Of a DNA stretch of 64,000 nt, positions 46,401 to 58,130 are shown piece after piece. Position 1 is the stretch's first letter. Each line of letters starts with the position of its first letter. The DNA comes from Chinchilla lanigera. Lineage: Eukaryota > Chordata > Mammalia > Rodentia > Chinchillidae. Location of the stretch: NCBI RefSeq assembly GCF_000276665.1, contig NW_004955470.1, positions 2,536,260 through 2,600,259 on the forward strand, written 5' to 3'. The notes below the pieces were generated by a model, which worked only from the letters and a program-made list of their open reading frames with translations, was not told where the DNA came from and did no database searches. Both the position numbers and the translations under genes were made by a program.

Positions 46401-46849
46401 TGTTTTATTAAAAGCCTGGTGTTGGCAGGGAGATCCTTCTGCCTGCCCAGTGGGCAGGGACCCAATATCGCTGTGGGCAATTCCAAGCCAGGACTGGGAG
46501 CTGACATCAAACTGGGAAAGAGCACGACTGGTTTTTAGCTGATGTAGCAGTACTTGTTCTTTCTTTCTTTTTTCTTTTTTTAAGTGGATCTCTTGCCTGG
46601 TTCTGCGGTGTACATTTTGTGTGTGCAGGCATGCGTGTGGCATTCGGTACCCCCAGCTGGTTCACTGGAGATGAGCCCACCCCACTCCCTCTCTGCCTGT
46701 CCCCCACTCCCTTCACCCCCCAGCCTGCCCTGCCCCCACCCCGTGGACAGGAAGAGCAGAGAGAGGCCCAGACTGTGGCTTGGGGTTATTTACAGGGGCC
46801 GGTGGGGGGAGGGCAGGGAAGCTGGCTGCCTTGTTTATCTTCTGAGTTT
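43451..46849. other. Mostly unique DNA
   Basis: A poly-C run lies at about 43497-43507. A MIR 3' scrap is possible near 43595-43690, and 43740-44080 may be an unnamed interspersed repeat (AACTGGCTTAAACAC). No exon was established; the longest frames (46128-46643 minus, for example) start from non-ATG codons and resemble nothing. Confidence 0.35.
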
Positions 46850-47810
46850 TGAAACTCCACCAAACTCATCCGTTTCCAAGGAAGCCTCCATTTGCAGGTT
46901 TCCAAAAATAAAAAAAGTAAAAGGAGTTTGACTTCAAAAGAAACGAGAGGAAAAACGGTTTTCTTTGTTAGCCAATTAGTTTATTATTGTTATTTTACGA
47001 CATCAAGTTTGTTGAAGGTAGGCAAAGGTGGTCATCTTTTTCATATTTTGCTTTCTTCCTCTTTTGCCTTATCACTTAAGAGGGAAAACAATATTTTCAG
47101 AGACTGATAGGCTATGTTCCTGGCTCCGTTCATGTCACGTCTGTCTGTGGAATTGGGGTTTTGTGTAAACTTTTATAATCACATTTTCTGCTGAGGTTAT
47201 AGATGACTGAGTCTCGCCATTCATGCTATAAACTAAAAGCACTCATAGAGCTTCCACTTTTACCCAAACAATTAAGATTAAAATTAAAGATTAAATATGC
47301 CTTCATACCGACTTTAAAATAACCATGAAATAAATAAAACTTTTAATACACTAGTTTGTACATTATTGATTTATTGAATAAATTTAGAGTCAAACAGCTC
47401 CCATATCAACTACAGTATGTTAATTTATTAGCCTTTTTTTAACCTTGTACCCAAACAATAAACTTTTCATGTGGAGCCAAAAAATGGTATATGTTTTTAA
47501 ACAACAACAAAAAACTTTTAAAAGTACAGTTAATGGAGGTAAAGGGATATGAAGGAAGAAAAAAGAAACCCATAAAATATACCTGAAAATGTGTTACTTT
47601 ATATTTGAACATTCAATTCATCTTATGGATGTAACTATTCAGTTTGACTTCAAATAAAAGTTGACTTCAAATAAAAGTTTCTATTATTTACGGCATTATA
47701 TGAATCACTATGCATACTGATATAAGCCACAAATCAAGTAAGCTCATAGTTCTTGTACATCTTGGTATTTATGTGTTTGTTTTATGGAAATCTTTAAAAT
47801 CATGGGGGTC
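46850..47810. promoter_or_regulatory. Long repeat-free AT-rich island, candidate conserved non-coding DNA
   Basis: Almost 1 kb with no recognisable transposon although its surroundings are repeat-littered. It is dense in homeodomain-like cores (CAATTAGTTTATT, CAATTAAGATTAAAATTAAAG, TTGATTTATTGAATAA). It contains a 17-bp tandem duplication (TTGACTTCAAATAAAAG) at about 47644-47677. Frames are short and unconvincing. Function is inference. Confidence 0.3.
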
Positions 47811-48059
47811 AAAAGTGACATAAATCATGTTAAATACAGTGTACTCTTTCCTAAACACTATCTTTAAGGTAAAGATGTTCAATAAATTTGAATTTTCTAA
47901 GGGGTCCACTGTCTGGTTACCTAAGAGAAAACCAGAGGATTATCTTCATGGTAAAGGAAAGGGTATTAAAGGTAGTTTTTTTAAAAAGGAGGGGCAGGGT
48001 TTTCTATCAGTTGGCACAGCACGTCCTGCCTGGTGTATCTTTGCTGGCTAATTTAAAAC

Positions 48060-48310
48060 ATTAACTCCACGTTTTTAATATAGCACTTGCCCGCAAGTCA
48101 CTGGGCTGAAAGCCCATCCTATCTGTGTCAGGCAAGGGTCCAAGACAGAAACAAGGAGAACACGGCCGTCAGAAGTCTTTATTAGTGCAGCTAAACATTC
48201 AAAGTTAAGGAACCTACAACCCCTTTCGAGATTAATGTAGTTGCAGCCTTTGGGCCCCAAAGGAAGGCCTCATTCAGGACCCTGGGCAAGGAATGGAAAG
48301 AGTTCTCAGA
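48060..48310 (-). mobile_element. Possible ERV LTR (R-U5-like), antisense
   Basis: The minus strand reads AATAAAGACTTCTGACGGCC, then GTGTTCTCCTTGTTTCTGTC and a G/C-rich end, the usual pattern of a poly(A) signal followed by U5 in rodent ERVK-type LTRs. No tRNA primer site or coding region follows. The family was not identified. Confidence 0.35.
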
Positions 48311-48904
48311 AAACAGATATTGACATGACTGGTCAACTTGCAGTCCAGGAGATAAGTGATAATCTGTTTAGGTTTTCAAAAGTAATTCAATATCCTGTTG
48401 ACTAAATCCAGAGCAGACTCAGAGAAATGCAACTGGGGATTAGTGCAATTGACCTCTCGTAAGAAAGCAGAGGGTGTAGCTTGGATCACAGAAAGCACCT
48501 TTGATAGCATTCTTTCTGCTTTCTGGAAAATCACCCAGGAAAGGAAAACATGTCTGAAACATTATTTTTAAACAGACTCTGCTGACTTCTGGTGCCAGAA
48601 CAAGATGAAGCAGATAATTTTCCCCACTCCACTCCTCTAAATACTACTGAATGCTCTGGATACGCTTCAAGAGACAATGATAAAACCTTAAAAAGCTGGA
48701 AGAAAGGAAGGTAGACTGGCAAGAACCACCAAGAGATGAGAAACAGCGACCAGGTGAGTTTCCTGCATTTTCTTTTTATCTCCTATATGTGCTGGGCTGG
48801 TCTCAGGAGACAGCTGCAGCCAACAGACATGGATGAACACATCCCCAAGAGTATCCTGTTCTTTTTGGCCAAAGGGAACCCCAAAGGATATCTACTAAGC
48901 CTCC

Positions 48905-49337
48905 TGTGTTAACTTTTCATCACTGTAATAAAATACACGAGAATAACAATTTAAAGGAGAAAAGATTTATTTTGGCTCTCAGTTTCAGAGGTTTCTGCCC
49001 ATGGCTCCATTGCTTTTAGGCCTGGGACAAGGCAGAAACACCATGGCAGGAAGTGTGGTGGAGAAAAGGTGCTCACCTCATGGTGACCAGGAAGCAGAGA
49101 GGCAGACACTGAGAAGAAGGGACCAGGGACAAAATAAGTACTTCAAGGTCACACCCTGGGTGGCCTGCTTCATCCAATTAGGCCCCACCTCCTACTAAGC
49201 CTGTTCAACTCATAAATTTATCAATGGATTAATCCGCTTAATGAGCCCTGGTGATCTGGTCACTTCCCATAGCCTGTCAGCTGACAACCAAGTCTTGTGC
49301 ACAATGTGCCTCTTGGGGGACATTTTAGATCTCAACA
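48905..49337 (-). mobile_element. MaLR-type LTR fossil (MT-like), antisense
   Basis: TGTTAACTTTTCATCACTGT, AAAGATTTATTTTGGCTCTC, CACCATGGCAGGAAGTGTGG, TTAGGCCCCACCTCCTACTA and a CTCAACA end. This is the longest of the MT-like copies. The 5-bp duplication is not evident. Confidence 0.8.
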
Positions 49338-49364
49338 AGGAACATTCTTGTTACTTACAATTTC

Positions 49365-49860
49365 CTTTTCCATAGTTTTGGTTACCTGTGGTTAACTTGA
49401 TCTAAAAATATTCAATGGAAAATTCTAGAAATAAACAATTTATAAATTTTAACTGTGCACTGAATAGAGTGACAACCTTTCTCACTGCCTTGCCTAGGAT
49501 GTGACTCATCCTTTTGTCCAGCATATCCACACTTTATAAGCTATCTGCCCGTTAGTCACTTAGTAGCTATTAGATCAGCTCTTATAGTATCACAGTGCTT
49601 GTAACCTTTATTTTATTTAATGAGAGTAGTGATGCTGCTAATTTTATTATAGTGTTTATTATATTTTTTTTATTTTACTGTCAGCAATCATTGTTAATCT
49701 CTTATTTGCCTACTTTATAAATTAAATTTTATCACACTTATATATGTATTGAAAAAAAATAAGAAGGTATATGCAGGGTTTGGTCCTATCCATGGTTTCA
49801 GGTGACAACTGCGCTGGAGGTCTTGGAATGTATTCCCCATGGATAAGAGAAGACTACCAT
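49365..49860 (+). mobile_element. MER2/Tigger-type DNA transposon fossil (non-autonomous)
   Basis: GTTACCTGTGGTTAACTTGA, CAATGGAAAATTCTAGAAAT, AAACAATTTATAAATTTTAA and GTTAGTCACTTAGTAGCTAT open the element. It closes with CTTTATAAATTAAATTTTAT, GGTCCTATCCATGGTTTCAG, GGTCTTGGAATGTATTCCCC and ATGGATAAGAGAAGACTAC. This is the layout of Tc1/mariner-superfamily Tigger relatives with internal deletion. No transposase frame remains. Confidence 0.82.
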
Positions 49861-51419
49861 ATGGCAGTTTGGGACATGAAAGTCCAGAGAAGTAATTTGC
49901 TCAAAAGACACAGCTTTCAGAGCAAAAATGAGCAAACACCTAAATTTGCACTCCCATGATCTCATGCTTTCCAGGGAAAGCAAGTTAGTGAGGGAAGAAT
50001 GAGTTGGCTTAGGAATCACTTCCCCAGATGGCTATAATCGGGTATGCAAGGCTTAGGGTGCATCTGTGGCAGGTGGATGGTCATAGCTAAGTGCCATCCT
50101 TGGCCCCCTTGTCATTGCCTCCCAGCCAACAAGTTGCCTGAGAAATCAGGCTCCCTTGGGTGGGACTCCAGGTGGAATGTTCATCAGAACACCTGCTTCT
50201 TTGAAAGATCAAATGATCAGGCTGAAGCAAAATACTACGTACCCGGGTCTAAAAATAACTCCATCTCTTCAGGCTAGATTGAAGTCATTCTTTCAGGTGC
50301 AGAAAAGGAAAGCACAACTGTGCGTCACTGATCTAAAATAGGAGTAGGGTCAGAGGGGCAGCTTGGCAGGTGCCAAGTCGGCAGTTTCTCGGCTGGTATT
50401 TCCTATGCTTCCTGTTTTTGGACACGGGTTCCTGTCTACTCTGAGATGGTATGCGTGTGTGTGCATGCGCACATGTATATTTTAGAAGTCCATTGCCTTG
50501 TTTTCTCTCTTCTCCGAGTACATGTGTTTGTTTTGTCAATAGCCTGCATTTATTGTCACTAGCTGTTCATGTCTTGTCCTTAGATATTTTAGTTATAAAA
50601 ATTAAAACCGTCAATTCTGTCTCTTTCTCCCTAACTGTATTCTATGGATCCCTGGTGTTTTCTCGGAATATCCATCCCTGCACAGAATACAACAAGGGAG
50701 CCACTACTGGTTGATATGCAGGATCCCGTGCTATGTTGGATTTTCTATGGAATGGTAGCTCCTTTTTGAGGGAGTGTTTTCTGAAATCGAAGATCCTACC
50801 AAGTCTAAGAATCTTCCCCTTTATTTCCTTTTTATCATTCAGCTATATTTAAATTAATAAATTACTTTCAAGATTGACTGTTACTGATTTATATAATGAA
50901 AGGACTTCTGATCCAGACTAGATAGTGTAGGTTCCTTTCTCTCCTCTCCTCTCAGATGGTTGTAAGGACAAATGCTGGAAATAAGGCTCCAGGCTCAAAG
51001 AGGAAGTAGTTAGGGATCCCAGGACTGGAGGAACAATTGGTGCAGTTTGACGTAGGTCTGGTATTTCCCAATGGCAGCCAACGTACACACAATCCTCCTC
51101 CTTCATGGCAGGCCTGAGGGTCTCCTCTTTCCGCATTGTCAGACACTTAGGGTGACCAGGTGGTGATGTCATAACAAACAGCCTTATTTGGGAAGCACTC
51201 TTTGTCTCCCTGCCCCTGAGATTGCCTTCCCATATTGGGGCACCAGGAGATCCAGACCAAGAAAATTCCTGAGCCTCCTAGGAGAACTGGCAAAGGTCAG
51301 TAGGAACCCTAGTAGGCTGTAATTGTATGACAAAGACTCTGAAGTTAAACTGTCATTGGACCCACAGTCCACTAAGCTAGGCCAAGATCTACATGTTAAG
51401 CCTATACAGGGTAACAGCC
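49861..51419. other. Unique DNA, no feature recognised
   Basis: No recognised exon or repeat. A few 60-90-codon frames have no family resemblance. Confidence 0.4.
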
Positions 51420-53500
51420 TACTTAAAACAAAACTAAATAGAACTCAGAATCTCTTAACATAAAAGGCAAAGTGTCCAAATACAATAAAAAGCACACATC
51501 ATTTTAAGAACCACGGAAATCACTTAAATGAGAAAGGACAATCAGCTGACAGTCACACTGAGATGAATCAGAGGGTAGAATTATTTGACAAAGAGTTTAC
51601 AGCAGCCATCATAAAACTACTTCAGAAAACAATGGCAAATTCTCTTGAAATGAATAGACAAATCTCAGAAAAGAAATAGATACTGTAAAAGAATAGTTGA
51701 ATGGGAATTATAGAACTGAGAAATATAGCAAGAGAAATGAAATACTAGATTCTGCTCAGTGGTTGAATGGGTATCACAGCCAATAGAATCAAACTGAGGA
51801 AAATAAACAAATCAACCAGTCTGAACAATAGAGAGAAAATAGGCTGAAAAAATTCTCTACAGTGCATGGTGACTTTGATTCACAAATTACTGGTATTAAC
51901 TTCACTGCAGGGGTCTGTTTAATCCGCTTAAGATAAATAGTTTTAGATGAGTGACAAATAATTAGAATATTAAAAAAATTTAAATATTCTTAATAGTATC
52001 AAAATGTGGAGAAGCAAATCTAATTTAATTGAAGATTACAAGATTGTTATTAAGAGAAAGTAAAAGAGTTCTAAATAAATATTCATAGGATAAAAGGCAA
52101 TATCTTTACGGACAATTCTTTCCACATTGATCTATAGAGTCAGTATGATTTTAATATAGATCCCAGTAGAATTTTATGCTGTTTATAGGAATAATTTAAT
52201 TATTTAAATATTTAAAAGACCAAAACAATCTTGAATAAGGACACTTGTCAAGACTTATTCTGAAGGTTTAGCAAATAAAACAGTGTGAGATTTGCCTAAA
52301 TGCAGACAGAGTCCAATAGAAAACAAAAGAGTCCTACAGAATGGATCATACATATTCAGTCACTTGATTTATGATAAAGGTGACGGTGTCATGTGTTGGG
52401 AATGGGGGGCAGTCTTTTCTTAAACACTGCAGGGTCCGTTGGATATCTGTATTTTTTAAAATGAACCTTGACCCTACTTTGCATTATACACAACAGTCAA
52501 TCAGGGGTCATAGATCTCAATATGAAAAGCAAAATAAGAAAACTTCTGAAAGATAATATAAAAGAATAATTTCATGATCTTGGAGTAAATTTTTCTCAAA
52601 TACAGTACAAAAGATACTAAACACAAAGGAAAGGACTGATGAATTGGACATGATTAAAGCTAGGAACTTCTGTTTGTCAAAACATGCACCTAATAGAAGG
52701 AAAAGGCAAGCCACAGAAAGGAAGGAAAAATTTGCAAATCATAAATCCTATTAAGGAGTTGTATACAGAATATACAAAGTCTTTCCCTAAGTCATTAATA
52801 ACCCACTAGAAAAAGTGGACAAAAGACTTGAACGAGCACTTCATAAAAAAGGCCTGGCAATTAACTAGTAAACAATAGCAGGAAAATGTGAGCTAGAGTC
52901 ACAAGGAGACAGCACTACAGAGCCGCCAGATGCTACCATGAGTGCTAGAGGGGATGACAATGTCTCCTGCACCTGAGCATTTTTATATCCTGGGACCCAG
53001 ACATTCTACTCCTAGATAGAAACTCAATGAAACACGTACATATGTACACTAGACACATCTACAAAGCATACCTATCTAGTTGTAGTAACCAAAGATTAGA
53101 AACAACCCAAATTTCCAGCAACAGTAGAGCGGGTGAATATATCACAAAGAACTTAGCAATGAAATTGAACAACCCAATGCAATGCCCAGCAAGATGGATG
53201 ACGCTCCTAGCAGATCACATTCAAGACAACTACACAGGTACCCTGAATGGTTCCATCTGCATGCGGTTCAAGAACAGACAAAGCTAAGCAACGGGGACGG
53301 AAGTCAGGACAGTAGTTATCTGGAGGACGTAACTGACAGATGGCACAAGGGGCACACATGGTGCTGGTGATGCCTGCTTCTTGATCCAGTGGGTGATTTC
53401 ACGGGTTTGTGAACATGCTTCAAGCTACTCTGCTTATCACAGGTGCACTTTTCTCTATGTACTCTTTTACTTCAACAAAGAGTTTACTGAAAAGAACACA
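51420..53500 (+). mobile_element. L1 LINE remnant, sense, old
   Basis: The 5' part (51430-51850) is the ORF1-side region of old L1s (AATACAATAAAAAGCACACA, GACAAAGAGTTTACAGCAGC), the reverse of what is seen at 31110-32540. At about 52644 the frame reads LDMIKARNFCLSKH, matching the ORF2 C-terminal W-D-L-I-K-L-x-S-F-C-x-x-K block. 3' wording continues to about 53500. Stops are throughout. Confidence 0.8.
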
Positions 53501-55261
53501 CTCAGGTTTGCAGGCTGAAAAGAGCCACAAAATCCTTCTTGCCTCACAAAGAGTATTTTACACACTGTTCAAAAATTTTAGAAGCCAAATGTTCTCTCCC
53601 TCTGAGCTCGTAAGCAAACAGATACTAGAAATGGGTTACAAATGACTTATTTGTAGACAGCCCACACCAAGTGCCCTGCCATTTCTATGCATTAGAAGGG
53701 CCAGCTTTCCTTTTAGCGCTGTGTCTTGCTCATGTGTTGTCAAAGCACCTCATGGAGCTCATGGACTTCGGTTACCCCTCAACCTAGGCCTCTGAGCCCT
53801 TGAACAGGTCCTGCTTGCTGCTGCACCCCCACACCATGAGCAGGACAACGGAGGCTGTGCCCCATGTTTTCAATCTCATGTCAATGTCTCCTGACATGTA
53901 GAACTGGACAGAATTTGGGAAATTTGCTTTCTCTCTGAAGACCCCCAAAGATCCTTTGCTGAAATAATTGTGGCACTTTTAAAGTGTGAAAAACAGTTCT
54001 AATTTGGAAGGAGTGTCTTCTCAAGAAAGGGGCTCTTAGACCCTAAAGTTTGGTTTTCTCCCTTATGAGACACTCAGGACCTTCCACTCCCTCAGTCCTT
54101 CGACCAGCAGGCGAGAGGCACAAGTGTAACAGGCTGTGTGGTTTTTACAAAATCGCTTAGTGCTTCTGTCTTACCTCCCGCCCAGTAGGTTGCCAGAGTT
54201 ATTTCGGAGCCGGTGGGGACTTCCCCTCATAATCCCCCAGTTTTGCAAGGATGACACTGAGGCTGGGCGGGAGAGGAATCTGCAAGGTGAGCAGTAAGAA
54301 CACAGCTCCCCCAGGACACCTGGCAGCAACCCCAGACCAGGGGCTGGAGGACAAAAAGGGACTTTGTGTTCTACGCTTAACCATCCCTCCTCCCCTCGGT
54401 TCCTTTTCTTTGCTCCTTACCATCAAAGTCAGGTTCCCAAAGCCTCCATCAGGGTGAGGAGCTGGCTCTGCCTCCACCCAGGAGCAGCGGCCCCAGGCCA
54501 TCCTCAGTGGGATGCACCGGAGGAGAGGCAGCCGGGCAGAAAGGACAAGCCAGAGGGGCCTAAGTCAAAGCCTGGCTGCAAATAGGAAGGAGCATGGGTG
54601 CAGGAATCTGCACATTCTGCATATTCAAATCCCGCCTCCACCTCGGAGCCTCTCAGGGCCTCCTTGTCCCTGCCTGTACGGCAGAGGTAGACAGAGGCAT
54701 ATCCTCTCGGCAGGGCTGCCAGCAGGGGCCAGCTGTGTGACTGCACTTAGGAGCTGCAGAGGTGCCATAGTAGGAGGGCCGACAGCCGTCCTAAGGGCAC
54801 AGAGAGATTTCTCTGATGTCTTAGACCACGAACAAGAGGCAGGGACAGCTTCTGGTACTTGGCTCTGGAGACAGAGCAGACTCCTGGTGGCCTCAGTGAG
54901 GCCCTGGCTTCATGACAGGTCCGACCACGCAGGGCTGTGGCTCCGTGCGCAGGTGGCAGAGTGTCGAAGGCCAACCAGTGGCGAAGCCTTGGGAGGTCAG
55001 CCTCTGGGTGATGATCATAATCAGTACCCAGCCCTGGGGTCCAGCCTGTCTGCAAGATGGGCAGGGCCAGCACGGGGTGTTTTGAAAGCCCAGGGGGAAA
55101 AGACCCCCTGGAAAACGTCCCCTGCTGGGCTCTGACAGTTGCTGGCTGAAAATCCACGGTTAGCCATTTCTTTGGCTTAATATTTGGACCTCTGTTAAAT
55201 ATCTTTCCTAGAAGGAGACCGGTTAGCCTGATCGACTGCTAATTCTGTGAGTTGTGCACAT
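53501..55261. other. Unique DNA; contains the longest open frame in the window
   Basis: A plus-strand frame of 207 codons (54512-55135) is the longest in the window. Its sequence is Arg/Gly/Ser/Ala-rich without domain, signal peptide or splice context, and GC-rich composition alone can produce it. I do not call it a gene. Confidence 0.4.
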
Positions 55262-55350
55262 TTTTTTTTTTTTTTCTTTTCGGTGCTGTGGGTTGAACTC
55301 AGGGCTTTGTGCGTGATCTCTACTACTGAGCCTCACCCCCATCTCCCCTA
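55262..55350 (-). mobile_element. ID-like SINE, degenerate, antisense
   Basis: T-tail, CGGTGCTGTGGGTTGAACTC, AGGGCTTTGTGCGTGATCTC and ACTGAGCCTCACCCCCA. Confidence 0.75.
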
Positions 55351-55489
55351 AGCAGGTTGTAAGGGAAGGTAGAAGGGGAGGCTTAAGAATGCCTCATACC
55401 TGAAGGAAACAGCAGTGAGAGAGCAGCCAGCGGTCTGGACCACCCAGTGTTGCATGTGCAGTGCTTGTAGGGGGCTCCTCACATTTTAC

Positions 55490-55615
55490 ACAAGGCTTTG
55501 TGTCCCTGGTTTCCTGGGAGAGAGGCTCAGCAGTCCCGTGAAGCAAGAATCAGAGGTGATCCCCATTTTTCAGAGGAGAAGACTGAGCCCCTTTCCTCAG
55601 GCCCTCTGGCTCCTG
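55490..55615 (-). repeat. MIR SINE fragment, antisense
   Basis: GATCCCCATTTTTCAGAGGA and GAAGACTGAGCCC correspond to the reversed MIR core. Weakly preserved. Confidence 0.45.
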
Positions 55616-55934
55616 AGGTCAGACACCTAGGAGAGCGTTGGGGGCTCCAGCTGCAGGTACTTCACCTCTGGCTCCTGCTGTCGGGGGTGAGGAGCGGGGT
55701 GGGGAGTGCTGAACCAGAAGTGGTAGGGTCGCTGGAGATTAGGCTCAGATGATGCACATGAGGAGGGTCTGCCCCACCCTGGGGAGCTGGGACGGGTAAG
55801 TGTCCATGCTGACAACCATACACTCAAGTAGTAAGCTGTGTTCCTACCTGTACTAACTCCTTATGATGAATATAATCATTATGTATGGCAAATATTTACT
55901 AATAAAATATTTTTTTTAAAAAAAAACTTTAGTA

Positions 55935-56153
55935 GTTAATTGCTGTGTGTGGTGCACATACCAGAAATCCTAGGACTGCAGGAGGCTGAGGCAGGAGGAT
56001 CTCAGGTCCAGGCCCAGCCTGGGTGACTTAGCAAGACCCTGTCTCAAAATAAAAAATTTTAAAAGGGCTGGGGATGCAGCTCAGTGCAAAGGCCCTGGGT
56101 TCAAGCCCCAGCACCACCCCTCCCCACCAAAAACAATCGAACAACAACGACAG
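55935..56153 (+). mobile_element. B1-dID dimeric SINE, sense, with imperfect TSD
   Basis: B1 half (TGCTGTGTGTGGTGCACATA, GGAGGCTGAGGCAGGAGGAT, GCCTGGGTGACTTAGCAAGA, CCCTGTCTCAAAATAAAAA) then ID half (GGGCTGGGGATGCAGCTCAG, GGTTCAAGCCCCAGCACC). The flanks AAAACTTTAGTAGTTA (55923-55938) and AAAACTTAGGTAGTTA (56154-56169) differ at two positions. Confidence 0.88.
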
Positions 56154-56770
56154 AAAACTTAGGTAGTTAGCTGCGGAGACCAGAGCTAACCACTGAGTGG
56201 CTCCTGCCTCTGGGGTTGGTCTCTGCCCTTCCCTCTGCCCACTGTGCCCAGCCTGGACCTGTGGGTGCCTCCAGGATCAGCTGCCACCTCCTGAAGCTCA
56301 GGGTCACTCCTGCATCACTGCTTTCTTCCCTCCTCCTGCCTCAGCATCATCAGACCCTGCTGGGGTTATCTGCCTGCTGTCGGCCATGTTGCCCATGAGC
56401 AACTCCTTTTCAGTCTCAGTGTCACACAGCCCAGTGCCTGTCACTGATCTGCCACCAGGTCACTAATAGATGAGCACATGAGTAGAGGAGGGAGTGACCT
56501 GAGGCGCCTGCTGCGGCAGCACAGGGCTATGCAGGTGGTGTCTGAGGCACCAGGGATGGATTCCAGCTCTCCACCCTGCTACAACAGAGCTGGGTTTTCC
56601 TCAGTCCAGGCTTGGGTTGAGCCAGGGAAGAACTGAAATGATGAAATACTCCAGGGACAAAGGTTTGGCAAACAAACTTACTCAGGTGGACAAGAAGCCC
56701 TCCCGGGGATGATGTTAATTGCACTGTAAGGAAGGTGACATTTCAAGCTTGTCATTTGCCTTGCATCTGC
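56154..56770. other. Unique DNA, no feature recognised
   Basis: No recognised exon or repeat. Confidence 0.4.
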
Positions 56771-56785
56771 TGTAGTTTTACTTTC

Positions 56786-56894
56786 TTTTTTTTTTTTTTT
56801 TGGTTTTGGTTTTTCTCCGGTACCGGGGACCGAACTCACGACCTTGCGCTTGCCAGGCAGGCGCTTTTGCCGCTGAGCTAAATCCCCAGCCCCT
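56786..56894 (-). mobile_element. ID SINE with 15-bp target-site duplication, antisense
   Basis: T-tail, GGTACCGGGGACCGAACTCA, CTTGCGCTTGCCAGGCAGGC and CTGAGCTAAATCCCCAGCCC. It is flanked by TGTAGTTTTACTTTC at 56771-56785 and 56895-56909. Very low divergence. Confidence 0.96.
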
Positions 56895-57051
56895 TGTAGT
56901 TTTACTTTCGCTTCTGGGGTTTGGTGAGATGCTTTGGTAAGAGGCGAAAGGTAGGGAAGACCAATTTTCAGAGTCTTACAAGCCAACTAGCTACCATGGC
57001 AATAGATAGCATTGGAGAGGAGAGTGTGGACGGAGCGGAGCCCCTTCCCGG

Positions 57052-57077
57052 GACCTTTCCACTTGACCTTTCCACTT
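57052..57077. repeat. 13-bp perfect tandem duplication
   Basis: GACCTTTCCACTT occurs twice in succession. Confidence 0.9.
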
Positions 57078-57329
57078 GTCCCACTACATCCTACACCAGC
57101 CCCCTGGAGAAGAGAACCAGGGCCTCAGCCAGCAGGCGGACACTGGTTAGCTGCATGGCTCCGAGATATTTTTTGTTGCCGACTCATTTTCTAGTCTCGC
57201 TCATGCCCCTCTGAGGACCACATCTCAGGTTTGCAGCACCTCACCAGAGAGGACAAGCTCCCTCCTGGCAGCAAAGGTACAGTGGGGAGGAGGCCTGCGT
57301 CCCTAGAGGCACCGCCAAGAGCCAGACAC

Positions 57330-58130
57330 AGGTATGGCTCCCTGCGGAGGACCCAAGAGCCAACAATGAGAAGGCACCGGGCCTCCCGGGGCGCTTTGGC
57401 AGGATGGAGACATTCCTCACTCATCCCGACAGCGCGCGGAAGGAGCTCCACGGGAAAATGCCACGATGCTGTCCTGCGCAGGGCTGAGGCTTATCCTAGC
57501 TGGGAGAAGAGACCAGCTAGCTCTATCTGCGAGCTGCTTGGGGGAGTCCAGTCCTCAGGAGTCCGGAGGCCTTGCCTTCCGCCTGCTCTCTGCTTGTTCT
57601 GCGGCCTGATGCGGCCCCCTTAACCTGTCCGAACCGCGGTTCCCCTCCGCAGCAGGGGGGATGGGCTAGACTCTATTCTAGATCTCTGAGGAGCAAGCCC
57701 ATTCTATGGCATAACCTGTGGCAACCAGTCTCGGGACGGTGACATCAGAGCCCAGGCACGGGGCCCGGGCGACTCCCATGCACTGGAGCCCGGGGAACCC
57801 CAAGTGGACGGTTCCTCCCTCCAGCCCCAGGGCGGACATCTGTGAAAACCAAAGTGCTCTTCCTGCCAGCGCCACCTGCCCTTCCCATCATTGTCCTGTT
57901 TGCTGCTGATTCTGCTCCTGACTCAAGGACACACGCGCTTGGGCCCCAGCCCCCTGCGAATGGAAAGCGTCCTTTTGCTTTCCGTTCCTGCCCCATGCCT
58001 GCTCGCACCCGGACTCCTCCGGGGACAGCCTGGGGACTCACTCAGAGGCCGCGGCTGTCCAAGCGGGGCGGGACTTGAACACATCTGAAAGCCGCGCAAG
58101 AAAGGGCGACCACAAAACTCCGCGTCCAAG
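57330..58130. promoter_or_regulatory. CpG-rich stretch, candidate weak CpG island or enhancer
   Basis: CpGs are frequent throughout (CAGCGCGCGGAAGG, CCGAACCGCGG, GGGCCCGGGCGACTCC, GAGGCCGCGGCTG), and a GC box (AGCGGGGCGGGAC) lies at about 58060-58073. Density is lower than at 26.75-27.37 kb. No exon or direction was established. Confidence 0.4.

Noticed and set aside
54719..54731. CCAGCAGGGGCCA as a third CTCF site
   Set aside because: It breaks the core consensus at the conserved GGC, so it is weaker than the two reported.
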